DNA of 17,301 nucleotides from Bryobacteraceae bacterium (lineage in GTDB: Bacteria; Acidobacteriota; Terriglobia; Bryobacterales; Bryobacteraceae): assembly GCA_030039005.1 (NCBI GenBank), contig JASHQT010000097.1, positions 1-17,301 on the forward strand, given 5' to 3'. A program made the position numbers and the translations under genes. The notes under the pieces are model-generated. The model was not told the DNA's origin and searched no databases. It saw only the letters and a list, made by a program, of their open reading frames with translations. Of the stretch, positions 1-5,897 are shown piece by piece (position 1 is the stretch's first letter; every line of letters starts with the position of its first letter).

Positions 1-365
1 ACCTTGGTCGTAGCAGTGATGGTCACCTGGCGCAGGTAAGCGTCGCTCGATGAATTCGCCACCGTGACCGTGATGCTGGTGTTATTGGTGTTCCAGTTCC
101 CGTTGGGGAAATTGGCGTAAAACCAGTTGGTGGCGTTTTGCTGGGCGGAAGTGGCTTGCGCGGCAGTACTTGACCCGATGCTTAAGGCGCGCGCGGCCGC
201 CAGTGCAGCGCCGTCGACGGCGGCCTGAAGCCGGGATTTGGCCGAATACACAATTCCCAGGTCCACCACCAGGCCGAGCATCGGAAGGATCACCCACACC
301 AGCCCGGCTACGGCCAAATAAAGAGAAATACCCTTCTGACGTTTTCTATCTTGGCGGATTTTCAT
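1..365 (-). CDS. TadG-like Flp pilus assembly protein (partial, C-terminus outside window)
   Basis: Frame opens at ATG 365-363 and runs off the left edge without a stop (121 full codons seen). The N-terminus is basic (MKIRQDRKRQKG), followed by one hydrophobic helix at about residues 13-40, then the pattern VVDLG...SRLQAAVDGAALAAAR (residues 33-59). This is the hallmark of the TadE/TadG-like N-terminal domain. The rest is a Ser/Thr/Asn-rich extracytoplasmic part. The Glu at +5 seen in the two neighbouring TadE-like proteins is absent (Leu17 after Gly12), as usual for TadG. A Shine-Dalgarno AGGAG lies about 7 nt upstream of the ATG. It begins 10 bp after the stop of the TadE-like gene at 376, so it is the third gene of one operon. 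Role known for the family: minor pilin or anchor of the Flp/Tad pilus. The C-terminus and any vWA domain cannot be judged. Confidence 0.85.
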   Translation of the reverse strand, partial: MKIRQDRKRQKGISLYLAVAGLVWVILPMLGLVVDLGIVYSAKSRLQAAVDGAALAAARALSIGSSTAAQATSAQQNATNWFYANFPNGNWNTNNTSITVTVANSSSDAYLRQVTITATTK

Positions 366-375
366 AAGAACACTC

Positions 376-1140
376 CTAGAAGAAGTAACGCGCGTAGACG
401 CCCGTCGCGCTGTAGCCGGGGTTGCTGGCGCTGGGCATGCCCACGCTGCCATTGATGCCGCTGGGCGAGGCGAAATAGGTTTCCACGATGTAGACGACTT
501 GTTGGTCCACGAGCGGCGTGGTGCCCGCCGGACCGGATTGCCACAGCGCCTGCATGGCCGTTTGAGCGCTCGCCGGGAGAGCGGCCTGGGCCTCGGTGAT
601 GTAGTTTTCGACCTGGCCGTTGTTGGTGGAACTCTGGACCACTCCGGAGCTGTTCAGTATCGCGGTAGGACATTGGCCCACAGTGACCGTAGTGGAATTC
701 GCGTATGCCGAGTCGCCGAATTGAATCTGCTGCGTGTACACGAAGCTGTTTGCGTTGGTACAGGCTTGGGGCGCCACGGACTCGCAGCTAGCCGACGTGT
801 TGCCGCCGATCCACATAATTTGCGTGACCGTGACCAGTCCAGCGCCTCCGTTGCTCGTGTTGCCCTGTTCGTTGCCGGAAAAGGAATTGCCGATCTGAAG
901 GTTCAGGCCTTGCGCGAGCCGCTGCGCTTCCTGTTGGATCGGGTAGGTGGAGAAATCCGCGCCGTGGATGTACATGTCGTCCAGGTCCCGGCAGACCTGG
1001 TTGGCTTGGATGGTGCGGATCAGGTTCATTCCCACGATGAAGGCGCCGATGAATAGCGGCACGAAGATCCAGACCATCGCCATGGCGAACTCGAAAATCT
1101 CCTGACCGCCTTGAGTCTTCTTACGCCGCGCCGTCGCCAT
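376..1140 (-). CDS. TadE-like minor pseudopilin of a Flp/Tad pilus
   Basis: 254 residues. I chose the ATG at 1140 (MATARRKK). The frame is open further upstream, but that part overlaps the preceding tad gene. The chosen start lies only 2 bp after that gene's stop, typical of an operon. N-terminus: basic residues 5-8, then Gly12-Gln13 with Glu17 at the +5 position, followed by a hydrophobic helix (about 18-38). This is the layout of type IV prepilins processed by a TadV/CpaA-type prepilin peptidase. After the helix comes a polar region (VCRDLDDMYIHGADFS) where TadE proteins usually have the A.EGAR-like segment, then a Gly/Ser/Asn-rich secreted domain with three cysteines (one before and two after residue 100). 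The exact paralog (TadE versus TadF) cannot be told. Role by family: minor pilin needed for assembly of the Tad adhesion pilus. Confidence 0.8.
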   Translation of the reverse strand: MATARRKKTQGGQEIFEFAMAMVWIFVPLFIGAFIVGMNLIRTIQANQVCRDLDDMYIHGADFSTYPIQQEAQRLAQGLNLQIGNSFSGNEQGNTSNGGAGLVTVTQIMWIGGNTSASCESVAPQACTNANSFVYTQQIQFGDSAYANSTTVTVGQCPTAILNSSGVVQSSTNNGQVENYITEAQAALPASAQTAMQALWQSGPAGTTPLVDQQVVYIVETYFASPSGINGSVGMPSASNPGYSATGVYARYFF

Positions 1141-1142
1141 AT

Positions 1143-1742
1143 CTACTCCGAGACTGAATCCACGCCGGCCGGATACCCGCCCAGAATATCCGACGAATAA
1201 ATGTTCAGAGTAATCGGCGCCTCGTTGCGATAAACGGGGACGCCGGCTCCGTAGCTGCCGCTGAGCGGAGCGAGCCACGACCAGGAGACGCCCTGCACTG
1301 ACACCTCGACGATATTGCCTGGCACGTTTCCCCCGGCGCCCACGATCGGCGTGGTCAAATTCGTGGGCGAATAGTAGTTCACGAAAATGTCTTGTGGATT
1401 ATCAGTGGTGGAAACGATTCCCATGGCATACTGCTGGACCACGGCCTCGATCGATGCATTCTGGCCCAGGCCAGTCTGGGTTTGATAGGTAATCGCATAG
1501 CGGCAGCCCTCGCGAACCGCGTTCTGCAAAGTCGCCCAGCGGAACAACAGCAGACCGTAATCGACGAAGGCAAACAGGAACGCAAATATGGGCACCAGAG
1601 TGAAGGCGAGTTCCAGGATCGTGTTGCCGGAACGGCGGCGGTTTCTCCCAGTCCAAGGCTTGTTGCTGCCGGCCGAATCTGCCAGGCCCGGCCTCCGAGA
1701 TGGGATAGGCTCGCGCCGGACGGACGTATAGTGAGAGAACAT
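1143..1742 (-). CDS. TadE-like minor pseudopilin of a Flp/Tad pilus
   Basis: 199 residues. Residues 1-38 are polar and basic. Gly39-Asn40 with Glu44 at +5 and a hydrophobic helix (about 42-68) form a prepilin-like signal. Next comes LQNAVREGCRYA (residues 72-83), which matches the TadE family pattern LQNAxREGARxA. The remainder is a Ser/Thr/Gly-rich extracytoplasmic domain. The long polar N-terminus is unusual and no clear ribosome-binding site precedes the ATG at 1742, but I see no better in-frame start before the helix. It is the first of three adjacent minus-strand tad genes (gaps of 2 and 10 bp), so the operon promoter should lie in 1743-1899. Substrate of the prepilin peptidase and part of the Flp/Tad adhesion pilus by family knowledge; a specific role is not predictable. 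Confidence 0.82.
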   Translation of the reverse strand: MFSHYTSVRREPIPSRRPGLADSAGSNKPWTGRNRRRSGNTILELAFTLVPIFAFLFAFVDYGLLLFRWATLQNAVREGCRYAITYQTQTGLGQNASIEAVVQQYAMGIVSTTDNPQDIFVNYYSPTNLTTPIVGAGGNVPGNIVEVSVQGVSWSWLAPLSGSYGAGVPVYRNEAPITLNIYSSDILGGYPAGVDSVSE

Positions 1743-1815
1743 TCAGTTGTGCATCGGCCGGAAGGCCAGTGCACTGTAGGCTGGAATGCCCGGCAGGCGC
1801 GAAAATAAGGTGAAA

Positions 1816-1840
1816 TATCCCCGTGTTAAGGGATAATCCC
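1816..1840. repeat. Inverted repeats upstream of the tad genes (possible operator)
   Basis: Three half-sites stand in a row: ATCCC (1817-1821), GGGAT (1830-1834), ATCCC (1836-1840). The first pair forms TATCCC-N8-GGGATA; the second forms the perfect palindrome GGGAT-A-ATCCC. They lie 74-98 bp upstream of the first tad start, in the only gap between degP and the tad genes. Overlapping palindromes at such a place suggest a regulator-binding site, but I cannot name the regulator. No convincing -35/-10 pair was found. Confidence 0.35.
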
Positions 1841-1854
1841 GAATCGGACTACGA

Positions 1855-1900
1855 CAAAACCCCGCGCGCGAGCGGCGGCAAATCGACGGTCGCGGGCCGC
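1855..1900 (-). terminator. Possible weak terminator after the HtrA-type protease gene
   Basis: Directly after the protease stop codon, the minus strand holds CCCGCG (1896-1891) that can pair with CGCGGG (1866-1861), followed by TTTT (1858-1855). The stem is only 6 bp and the loop is long (24 nt) with no strong inner pairing, so this is a weak candidate. It would separate the protease gene from the tad genes on the same strand. Confidence 0.3.
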
Positions 1901-3519
1901 TACTCCCGAGGCAGCGCGCCCGAGACGAACATCGTGTTCCATTGCTGAGCATGGCCGCGGCCGGCAGGCGTGGAGCGCATGATGTGAAACGCCACGGCGG
2001 CGCCCGGGTTGAGGGTGCCTTGGATGCGTTTCACATCGTCCACGGTCGCCACCGGTTGGCGGTTAATGGAGAGAATCACGTCCTTCTCCATCAGGCCGAT
2101 GTCGTCGGCGAACGAGTCATCGTCCACACTCTCCACCAGCAGGCCGCCTTTGATATCCAGGCCCATGGAACTGCGCTCGCTGTCGGTGAGTGCGTGCAGC
2201 TTGACGCCAAACTTGTATTGGTTCACCGGCTCCGGTTTGGTCAGCGGCTCTTCGGCACCCGGTTGCTGGTTCAGCTCGGCGAAGCGGTCCTTAAAGACCT
2301 CGGCGCGATCGAGCACGGTGATGGGGACCTCCAGGTGCTTGCCTTCCCGATCCACCGTTACTTGAATGGAGGTGTTCACCGGAGTTTCGGAGACTCGCGC
2401 CACCAGATCGTCGCCGTTCTTGATGGCCTTTCCGTTCATGGCGGTGATGATGTCATCGGCCTTAAGACCGGCCTTGTCGGCCGGGCCGCCCTTCTGAACG
2501 TTCTTGATGAGCACGCCGGAATTGGTGCCCAGCGCTTTGAACAGCTCGGGCTTGTCGTCGGCCTTGGACCACTCGATGCCGATGGAACCGCGCGTGACCC
2601 GGCCGGTGCGGATGATGTCGTTATATACGCGCGCCACCATGTTGATGGGCAGCGCGAAGCCGATGCCCTGGTATCCGCCACTCTGCGTCGCGATCATGGT
2701 GTTGACGCCGATCACTTCTCCACGAATGTTCAGCAGCGGCCCGCCGCTGTTTCCGGGATTAATGGCCGCGTCCGTCTGAATAAAGCGCTGCAATTGCAGA
2801 GCGCCGCCAATGTCGCGGCCAAGCGCACTCACGATGCCGGCCGTTACGGAAGCTTCCAGCCCGAACGGAGAACCGATCGCCACGGCCCAATCGCCCACCT
2901 GCACGGCGTCGGAATTGCCAATGGTCACGGGCACCAGAGCCGTGGTGGGATCGATTTTGATCACCGCCAAGTCCGTTTCCGGGTCGACGCCGATGACGCG
3001 CGCATGGTATTCGGTGTCGTCGTCGCCGTGCAGCTTCACTTTAATATGATCCACGCCCTTGATCACGTGCTGGTTGGTGATGATGTAGCCATTCTTATCG
3101 ACGATGAAGCCGGTGCCGGACTGTTCCTGCTTGAAGGCGCGCGGCGGAACGTCGCCCTGCGGGCCATTGTGGAAGAAGCGCTTGAAAAGATCCAGGCCGT
3201 CGCCATTGCCGTTTCCGTTGGGGTCGCCCGGGTCTTCATCGCCCTGCGGGTGCGGGTTGTCGCTGACCTTGGGAGTGTAATCGGCGGTGATGTAGACCAC
3301 GGAAGGTTCCAGCCTCTTGGCCAGTTTGGTGAACTCGTTGCCCAACTGGATGGCGCTGGGGACCACCAGCGGCGAAGCATCAGGCGCGGCGGTCTGGCCC
3401 CGCGCGGCGTGCACTCCGGTATTGACCAGCGTGCCGATGACGATGCCGATGGCGAGCGTCACCAGCAGAAGAGTGAATGACAGCAGCTTCTGCTGTCGCA
3501 TTACGTTGAACCACCGCAT
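1900..3519 (-). CDS. degP: Do-family periplasmic serine protease (HtrA/DegP/MucD type)
   Basis: 539 residues, the normal length for a two-PDZ Do protease. An N-terminal hydrophobic segment (about 13-37) is a signal peptide or anchor for the envelope. Catalytic triad: His151 in TNQHVI, Asp183 in DPETDLAVIKID, Ser258 in NPGNSGGPLLN. The loop after the signal (about 83-125) is rich in Asp/Gly/Asn, like the LA loop of DegP. PDZ1 spans about 308-400 and PDZ2 about 436-515, the latter containing GGLLVESV and DVILSINRQPV. Family role: ATP-independent degradation, and possibly chaperoning, of misfolded envelope proteins. ATG at 3519 is used; an in-frame ATG at 3501 (MRQQ) is an alternative that keeps the signal segment. 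The gene stands alone between a PEP-CTERM gene and the tad operon, with an ECF-type promoter candidate upstream. All key residues are present. Confidence 0.93.
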   Translation of the reverse strand: MRWFNVMRQQKLLSFTLLLVTLAIGIVIGTLVNTGVHAARGQTAAPDASPLVVPSAIQLGNEFTKLAKRLEPSVVYITADYTPKVSDNPHPQGDEDPGDPNGNGNGDGLDLFKRFFHNGPQGDVPPRAFKQEQSGTGFIVDKNGYIITNQHVIKGVDHIKVKLHGDDDTEYHARVIGVDPETDLAVIKIDPTTALVPVTIGNSDAVQVGDWAVAIGSPFGLEASVTAGIVSALGRDIGGALQLQRFIQTDAAINPGNSGGPLLNIRGEVIGVNTMIATQSGGYQGIGFALPINMVARVYNDIIRTGRVTRGSIGIEWSKADDKPELFKALGTNSGVLIKNVQKGGPADKAGLKADDIITAMNGKAIKNGDDLVARVSETPVNTSIQVTVDREGKHLEVPITVLDRAEVFKDRFAELNQQPGAEEPLTKPEPVNQYKFGVKLHALTDSERSSMGLDIKGGLLVESVDDDSFADDIGLMEKDVILSINRQPVATVDDVKRIQGTLNPGAAVAFHIMRSTPAGRGHAQQWNTMFVSGALPRE

Positions 3520-3549
3520 GGCCGTGATTTCGCCTTTCTTTACTTCCGA

Positions 3550-3574
3550 GACGCTTCCTGGAGAACCGGGTTCC
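3550..3574 (-). promoter_or_regulatory. Candidate ECF sigma-factor promoter of the HtrA-type protease gene
   Basis: On the minus strand GGAAC (3574-3570) is followed after exactly 16 nt by CGTC (3553-3550), the general -35/-10 pattern of extracytoplasmic-function sigma factors. The -10 lies about 30 bp from the protease ATG, leaving a short leader with AAAGG. Envelope-stress control of degP/mucD-type genes by ECF sigma factors is well established elsewhere, which fits. The match is by eye and short motifs occur by chance. Confidence 0.45.
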
Positions 3575-3579
3575 AGGAA
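3555..3579. repeat. Hairpin-forming inverted repeat between the protease and PEP-CTERM genes
   Basis: TTCCTGG (3555-3561) and CCAGGAA (3573-3579) are perfect 7-bp arms around 11 nt that can extend pairing by AAC/GTT. It overlaps the candidate ECF promoter. It could be a terminator of the upstream PEP-CTERM gene (no T-run) or an operator. Confidence 0.4.
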
Positions 3580-3672
3580 AGTGCCTCAGAGAACCCTTGT
3601 ACTCACTATATCTGAATCGGCGGAGAAAGGTGCGTGGTTGAGCGCGCGCAGGCGAACGTTTTACAAAACCTT
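3563..3672. repeat. Direct repeat, copy A (partner at 4592-4684)
   Basis: About 110 bp lying between the protease gene and the 3' end of the PEP-CTERM gene. Read beside 4592-4684 it shares GCCTCAGAGAA, CCTTGTACTC, ATCTGAATCGGCGGA and GTTTTACA in the same order and orientation, with small gaps. It is the sequence immediately 3' of a PEP-CTERM gene, so it probably marks the flank of a duplicated unit. Confidence 0.75.
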
Positions 3673-3680
3673 CCGTAGCG

Positions 3681-4352
3681 CTAGGCCTTCCGGCGCAGGC
3701 GCTTCAGTGGCGCGACCAGCAGGATGGCTCCGGCGGCCAGAAATGCCACCCCGGACGGCTCGGGAACGGAGGAGACGGGATTCCCATCGATTTGGAACTG
3801 AAAGGTTCCGGTGCCAGAGGAGTTCCAGTTCTCTCCTCCATTTCCCGAATCGGCAAATGGCACTGCCGCATTGCCCCCGTTTTCCCATCCGATGAACGAA
3901 TCCGCGGTGGCGGGAGCCAGAACCAGCCAGTAAGATGTTCCGGACTGAAGCGTGATTTGCTGACTCGACGTGGCATCGGCGGTTATGAGCGAGCCCGGGT
4001 AGGTCGTCGTCGCGGTTAGCTCGGAGCCGATCTGTTCTATTTCCGAGCCAGGCGCTCCACCATTGTTCGAGTAGAGAAGGACATTGAAGGTCTGAGCGTC
4101 TCCACCAATGTGATTCACTATGACGAGCACTTCCGCGTCGGTCAATGTGTAATCCGCGGCCGGCGTAAATTCTTCCGACTCGTCGAGTCCGCCGCCGGGG
4201 AAGGGGCAAGCATTAGCAGTGCTTCCGCAGACAATGGCGCTGCCGGTGACGTCGCCCGTTCCGGCAACGTTAGAGAAGATTACATCCGCTTTCACCAACA
4301 TCGGGGCGAATCCGAGAGTCAATAGCAGCAGCTTCACGCAAAGACGGTTCAT
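3681..4352 (-). CDS. PEP-CTERM sorting-domain protein (exosortase substrate)
   Basis: I chose the ATG at 4352 (MNRLCVK, 223 residues) because AGAGG lies 4 nt upstream; an in-frame ATG at 4364 would place this ribosome-binding site inside the gene. A signal peptide covers about residues 1-22 (LLLLTLGF...ADV). The middle is a secreted beta-rich domain with DYTLTDAEVLV, NVLLYSNNGGAPGS and YWLVLAP...IGWENG, resembling 'choice-of-anchor' domains found on PEP-CTERM proteins. The C-terminus is a complete PEP-CTERM signal: Pro197-Glu198-Pro199, a hydrophobic helix (about 202-215) and a basic tail KRLRRKA. Family knowledge: an exosortase (EpsH/XrtA type, not in this window) processes such proteins at the membrane for the cell surface or exopolysaccharide matrix. 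The specific function is unknown. Confidence 0.88.
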   Translation of the reverse strand: MNRLCVKLLLLTLGFAPMLVKADVIFSNVAGTGDVTGSAIVCGSTANACPFPGGGLDESEEFTPAADYTLTDAEVLVIVNHIGGDAQTFNVLLYSNNGGAPGSEIEQIGSELTATTTYPGSLITADATSSQQITLQSGTSYWLVLAPATADSFIGWENGGNAAVPFADSGNGGENWNSSGTGTFQFQIDGNPVSSVPEPSGVAFLAAGAILLVAPLKRLRRKA

Positions 4353-4385
4353 GTCACCTCTCATATATGAAGGAATTTGTGTGGT

Positions 4386-4499
4386 TCACAAAGTGTTTGG
4401 CACCTGCGGCGTCCTCCGGGCAAGGCGTTTCAATGGCGCAGACGACAGAATTGCTCCCGCGGCGAGCAATGCCCCCCGGGCGGCTCCGGCGTGGTGGTC
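4386..4499 (-). pseudogene. Decayed C-terminal remnant of a second PEP-CTERM gene
   Basis: On the minus strand, one frame encodes TTTPEPPGG, and after a one-base shift near 4468-4471 another encodes LLAAGAILSSAPLKRLARR and ends at TGA 4388-4386. The intact neighbour has PEPSGVAFLAAGAILLVAPLK followed by RLRRKA, so PEP motif, hydrophobic helix and basic tail are recognisable but out of frame. The DNA also aligns with 3690-3765. No signal peptide or body of such a protein is left upstream of 4500 on this strand. It is thus a broken paralog of the gene at 3681-4352, lying directly upstream of it. Not expressed as a working protein. Confidence 0.7.
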
Positions 4500-4591
4500 C
4501 GATGTGTTCAGAGGTCCTCTCCTGTGATTGTGAAGAGCGCTACACAGGGTAACAAGGAAGGTCGGCTTGGTTCAAGAGTTTGACTGGATAG

Positions 4592-4684
4592 GAACGGTGG
4601 TTCTGGAGGAAGCCTCAGAGAATCCTTGTACTCTGCATCTGAATCGGCGGACAAGGACGTGAACAAGAAGTTTTACACAATTTT
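4592..4684. repeat. Direct repeat, copy B (partner at 3563-3672)
   Basis: Same ordered blocks as copy A (GCCTCAGAGAA, CCTTGTACTC, ATCTGAATCGGCGGA, GTTTTACA) with about 17 fewer bases. Copy A touches an intact PEP-CTERM 3' end; copy B is followed by what looks like a shorter PEP-CTERM remnant (4685-4745). The two copies are about 1.03 kb apart. Confidence 0.75.
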
Positions 4685-4745
4685 CTGCGGCCGCTGCACC
4701 TGCCCTCTTTTGCAATGAGCGCCAGGGGCGGCTCGGCGGTAGCCA
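4685..4745 (-). pseudogene. Possible third PEP-CTERM tail remnant
   Basis: Next to repeat copy B, the minus strand reads VATAEPPLALIAKEG...GRR in one frame: an AEP-P motif, a short hydrophobic stretch and basic residues. It sits exactly where the PEP-CTERM tail sits relative to repeat copy A. The hydrophobic part is too short for a working signal, so an internal deletion must be assumed. Weak by itself; the position beside the repeat is the main argument. Confidence 0.3.
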
Positions 4746-4806
4746 CGTTGAAGCGATCGGCGCTTGGGCGCGCGCCACATCGGTGCGCCCGAACAGTGCG
4801 CGCGAA

Positions 4807-5156
4807 TCATTCCATCCAATATTTCTGCAGATTCGCCTTCGTCGCCCGCACGATCTCCAGCACCGCCCCGCGGTCGGCCGCCGAAATCTCCGCGAAGGTT
4901 TTGCTTTTGTCCTGTCCGTCAGGATCTCGTACAGCCGCCGGTACACCCGCTCACGCACCACGTCCGGCATCGCGTCGAAGACCTTGGTGTAGATCATATA
5001 AGACAGCGGATAGCGGAACAGCCGCGTGTGCAAATCGAAATCGCGCAAGGACCGGCCTTTGGAATCGCGCGGCCCGCGCTCGGGGAACGTCTCGGGGATC
5101 TTCCCGCGCCGTAAGGCCGCTTCCGCGATACCAACGAAATCCGAGGAATTTCGCAT
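4807..5156 (-). pseudogene. Truncated, frameshifted copy of the heme-protein gene 3' end
   Basis: From 5104 to 4918 the minus strand encodes the same C-terminal stretch (TFPERGPRDSKGRSLRDFD..., ...RRLYEILT) as the intact gene at 5894-7183. By eye, 4918-5092 matches 6012-6186 at about 170 of 175 positions. At 4917/4918 one base is missing, shifting the frame; in the restored frame it continues QDKSKTFAEISAADRGAVLE... to TGA at 4809-4807, at clearly lower identity (about 84%) to the intact copy. The N-terminal three quarters, including the CxxCH heme site, are absent. Residues before ETFPERG (5156 to about 5094) do not match the intact gene. In the unrestored frame the ORF would run on to 4572 in unrelated sequence. 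I call it a decayed duplicate. Confidence 0.85.
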
Positions 5157-5190
5157 GAGTACCCCTAGTACAATTCGGCCGATTCACGTC

Positions 5191-5219
5191 TTGCTGTGTA
5201 GTTGATCTTCGTGTAGACT
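5191..5219 (+). promoter_or_regulatory. Candidate sigma-70-like promoter of the plus-strand PEP-CTERM gene
   Basis: TTGCTG (5191-5196) and TAGACT (5214-5219) are 17 bp apart, about 64 bp before the TTG start. Three of six and four of six consensus bases match, so this is only a plausible site in the gap between the broken heme-protein copy and the PEP-CTERM gene. Confidence 0.3.
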
Positions 5220-5282
5220 AACCGAGCCGTCCAAGCACCAGAAAGCTAGTCAAGATTACGGAATTAGAGAAAGGAGCACCCC

Positions 5283-5897
5283 TTGCGTCTCCTATGGCAG
5301 GCCGCTATTCTGTGCCTTGCAGTTAATTCTGGCCGGGCCTCGACCCTTTACTCCAACGGCTCGATCAATGGAACAGCCGGCGCATACACGATCACTGGAT
5401 CCATCAACGTTAGCGACTCGTTCGTAATTGCGAGCGACTCCACCATCCTGGATGTCTCCAATATCGGCCTTTGGGTGTCAACAGAAACAAACGCTCCGCT
5501 GACCCTGGATTGGACGATATCCACGGCTCCGGCGGGCGGGGGAACCGTGGAGGGCTCAGGAACCGACGTCAGTTTGTCGACCAGTTTCTTTGGCGACACT
5601 ACACCCGACGATGGCGTCTACTCCGCGAGTTTTTCGGTCCCCAGTCTAAACCTTGCCGCGGGCACTTACTACCTGGAACTCTACGACGCCACTGCGCAAA
5701 ACTCGAAGACAGTGTTTTGGGATGAAAACTCTGGCCCCTCCGTGGCCTATCAAGATGGACTAGGGCCTCTCCCCTCAAACTCGTTCGAAATTGACGGGAT
5801 CGTGGACACGCCGGAGCCTAACACCGCGCCGCTCTGTCTCGCACTACTACTAGCGCTCGTGGCCACCGCGCTCCTCCGCAAACGCCGGCCGATTTAG
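5283..5897 (+). CDS. PEP-CTERM sorting-domain protein (second, plus strand)
   Basis: 204 residues with a TTG start at 5283, supported by AAGGAG (5271-5276) 6 nt upstream. I see no ATG that keeps the signal peptide. A signal peptide covers about 1-20 (LLWQAAILCLAVNSGRAS). The secreted domain (about 21-170) is rich in Ser/Thr/Gly with PLTLDWTIS, GVYSASF and GTYYLELYD, a beta-sandwich-like pattern seen in many PEP-CTERM proteins. The C-terminus has Pro177-Glu178-Pro179, a hydrophobic helix (about 182-197) and the tail RKRRPI. It is not an obvious recent copy of the PEP-CTERM protein at 3681-4352: the tails differ. It lies between the broken and intact 3' ends of the heme-protein gene, and its TAG overlaps the TAA of that convergent gene (5894-5897). 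Substrate of an exosortase by family; function unknown. Confidence 0.87.
   Translation: MRLLWQAAILCLAVNSGRASTLYSNGSINGTAGAYTITGSINVSDSFVIASDSTILDVSNIGLWVSTETNAPLTLDWTISTAPAGGGTVEGSGTDVSLSTSFFGDTTPDDGVYSASFSVPSLNLAAGTYYLELYDATAQNSKTVFWDENSGPSVAYQDGLGPLPSNSFEIDGIVDTPEPNTAPLCLALLLALVATALLRKRRPI

Noticed and set aside
1942..3480. Long open frame on the plus strand opposite the HtrA-type protease gene
   Set aside because: It is a GC-rich antisense shadow: the minus frame has the full catalytic triad and PDZ motifs, while this translation has no recognisable domain and a His/Val/Asp-heavy composition typical of reverse-complement frames.
4572..4806. C-terminal part of the 194-codon frame after the frameshift
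   Set aside because: Beyond the one-base deletion the translation no longer resembles the heme protein and crosses repeat copy B; it is read-through of a pseudogene, not a gene.
4746..4806. GC-rich dyads (GGGCGCGCGCC, GGTGCGCCC) as a REP element or terminator
   Set aside because: Arms are imperfect and low in complexity (alternating GC), no T-run and no second copy elsewhere in the window.
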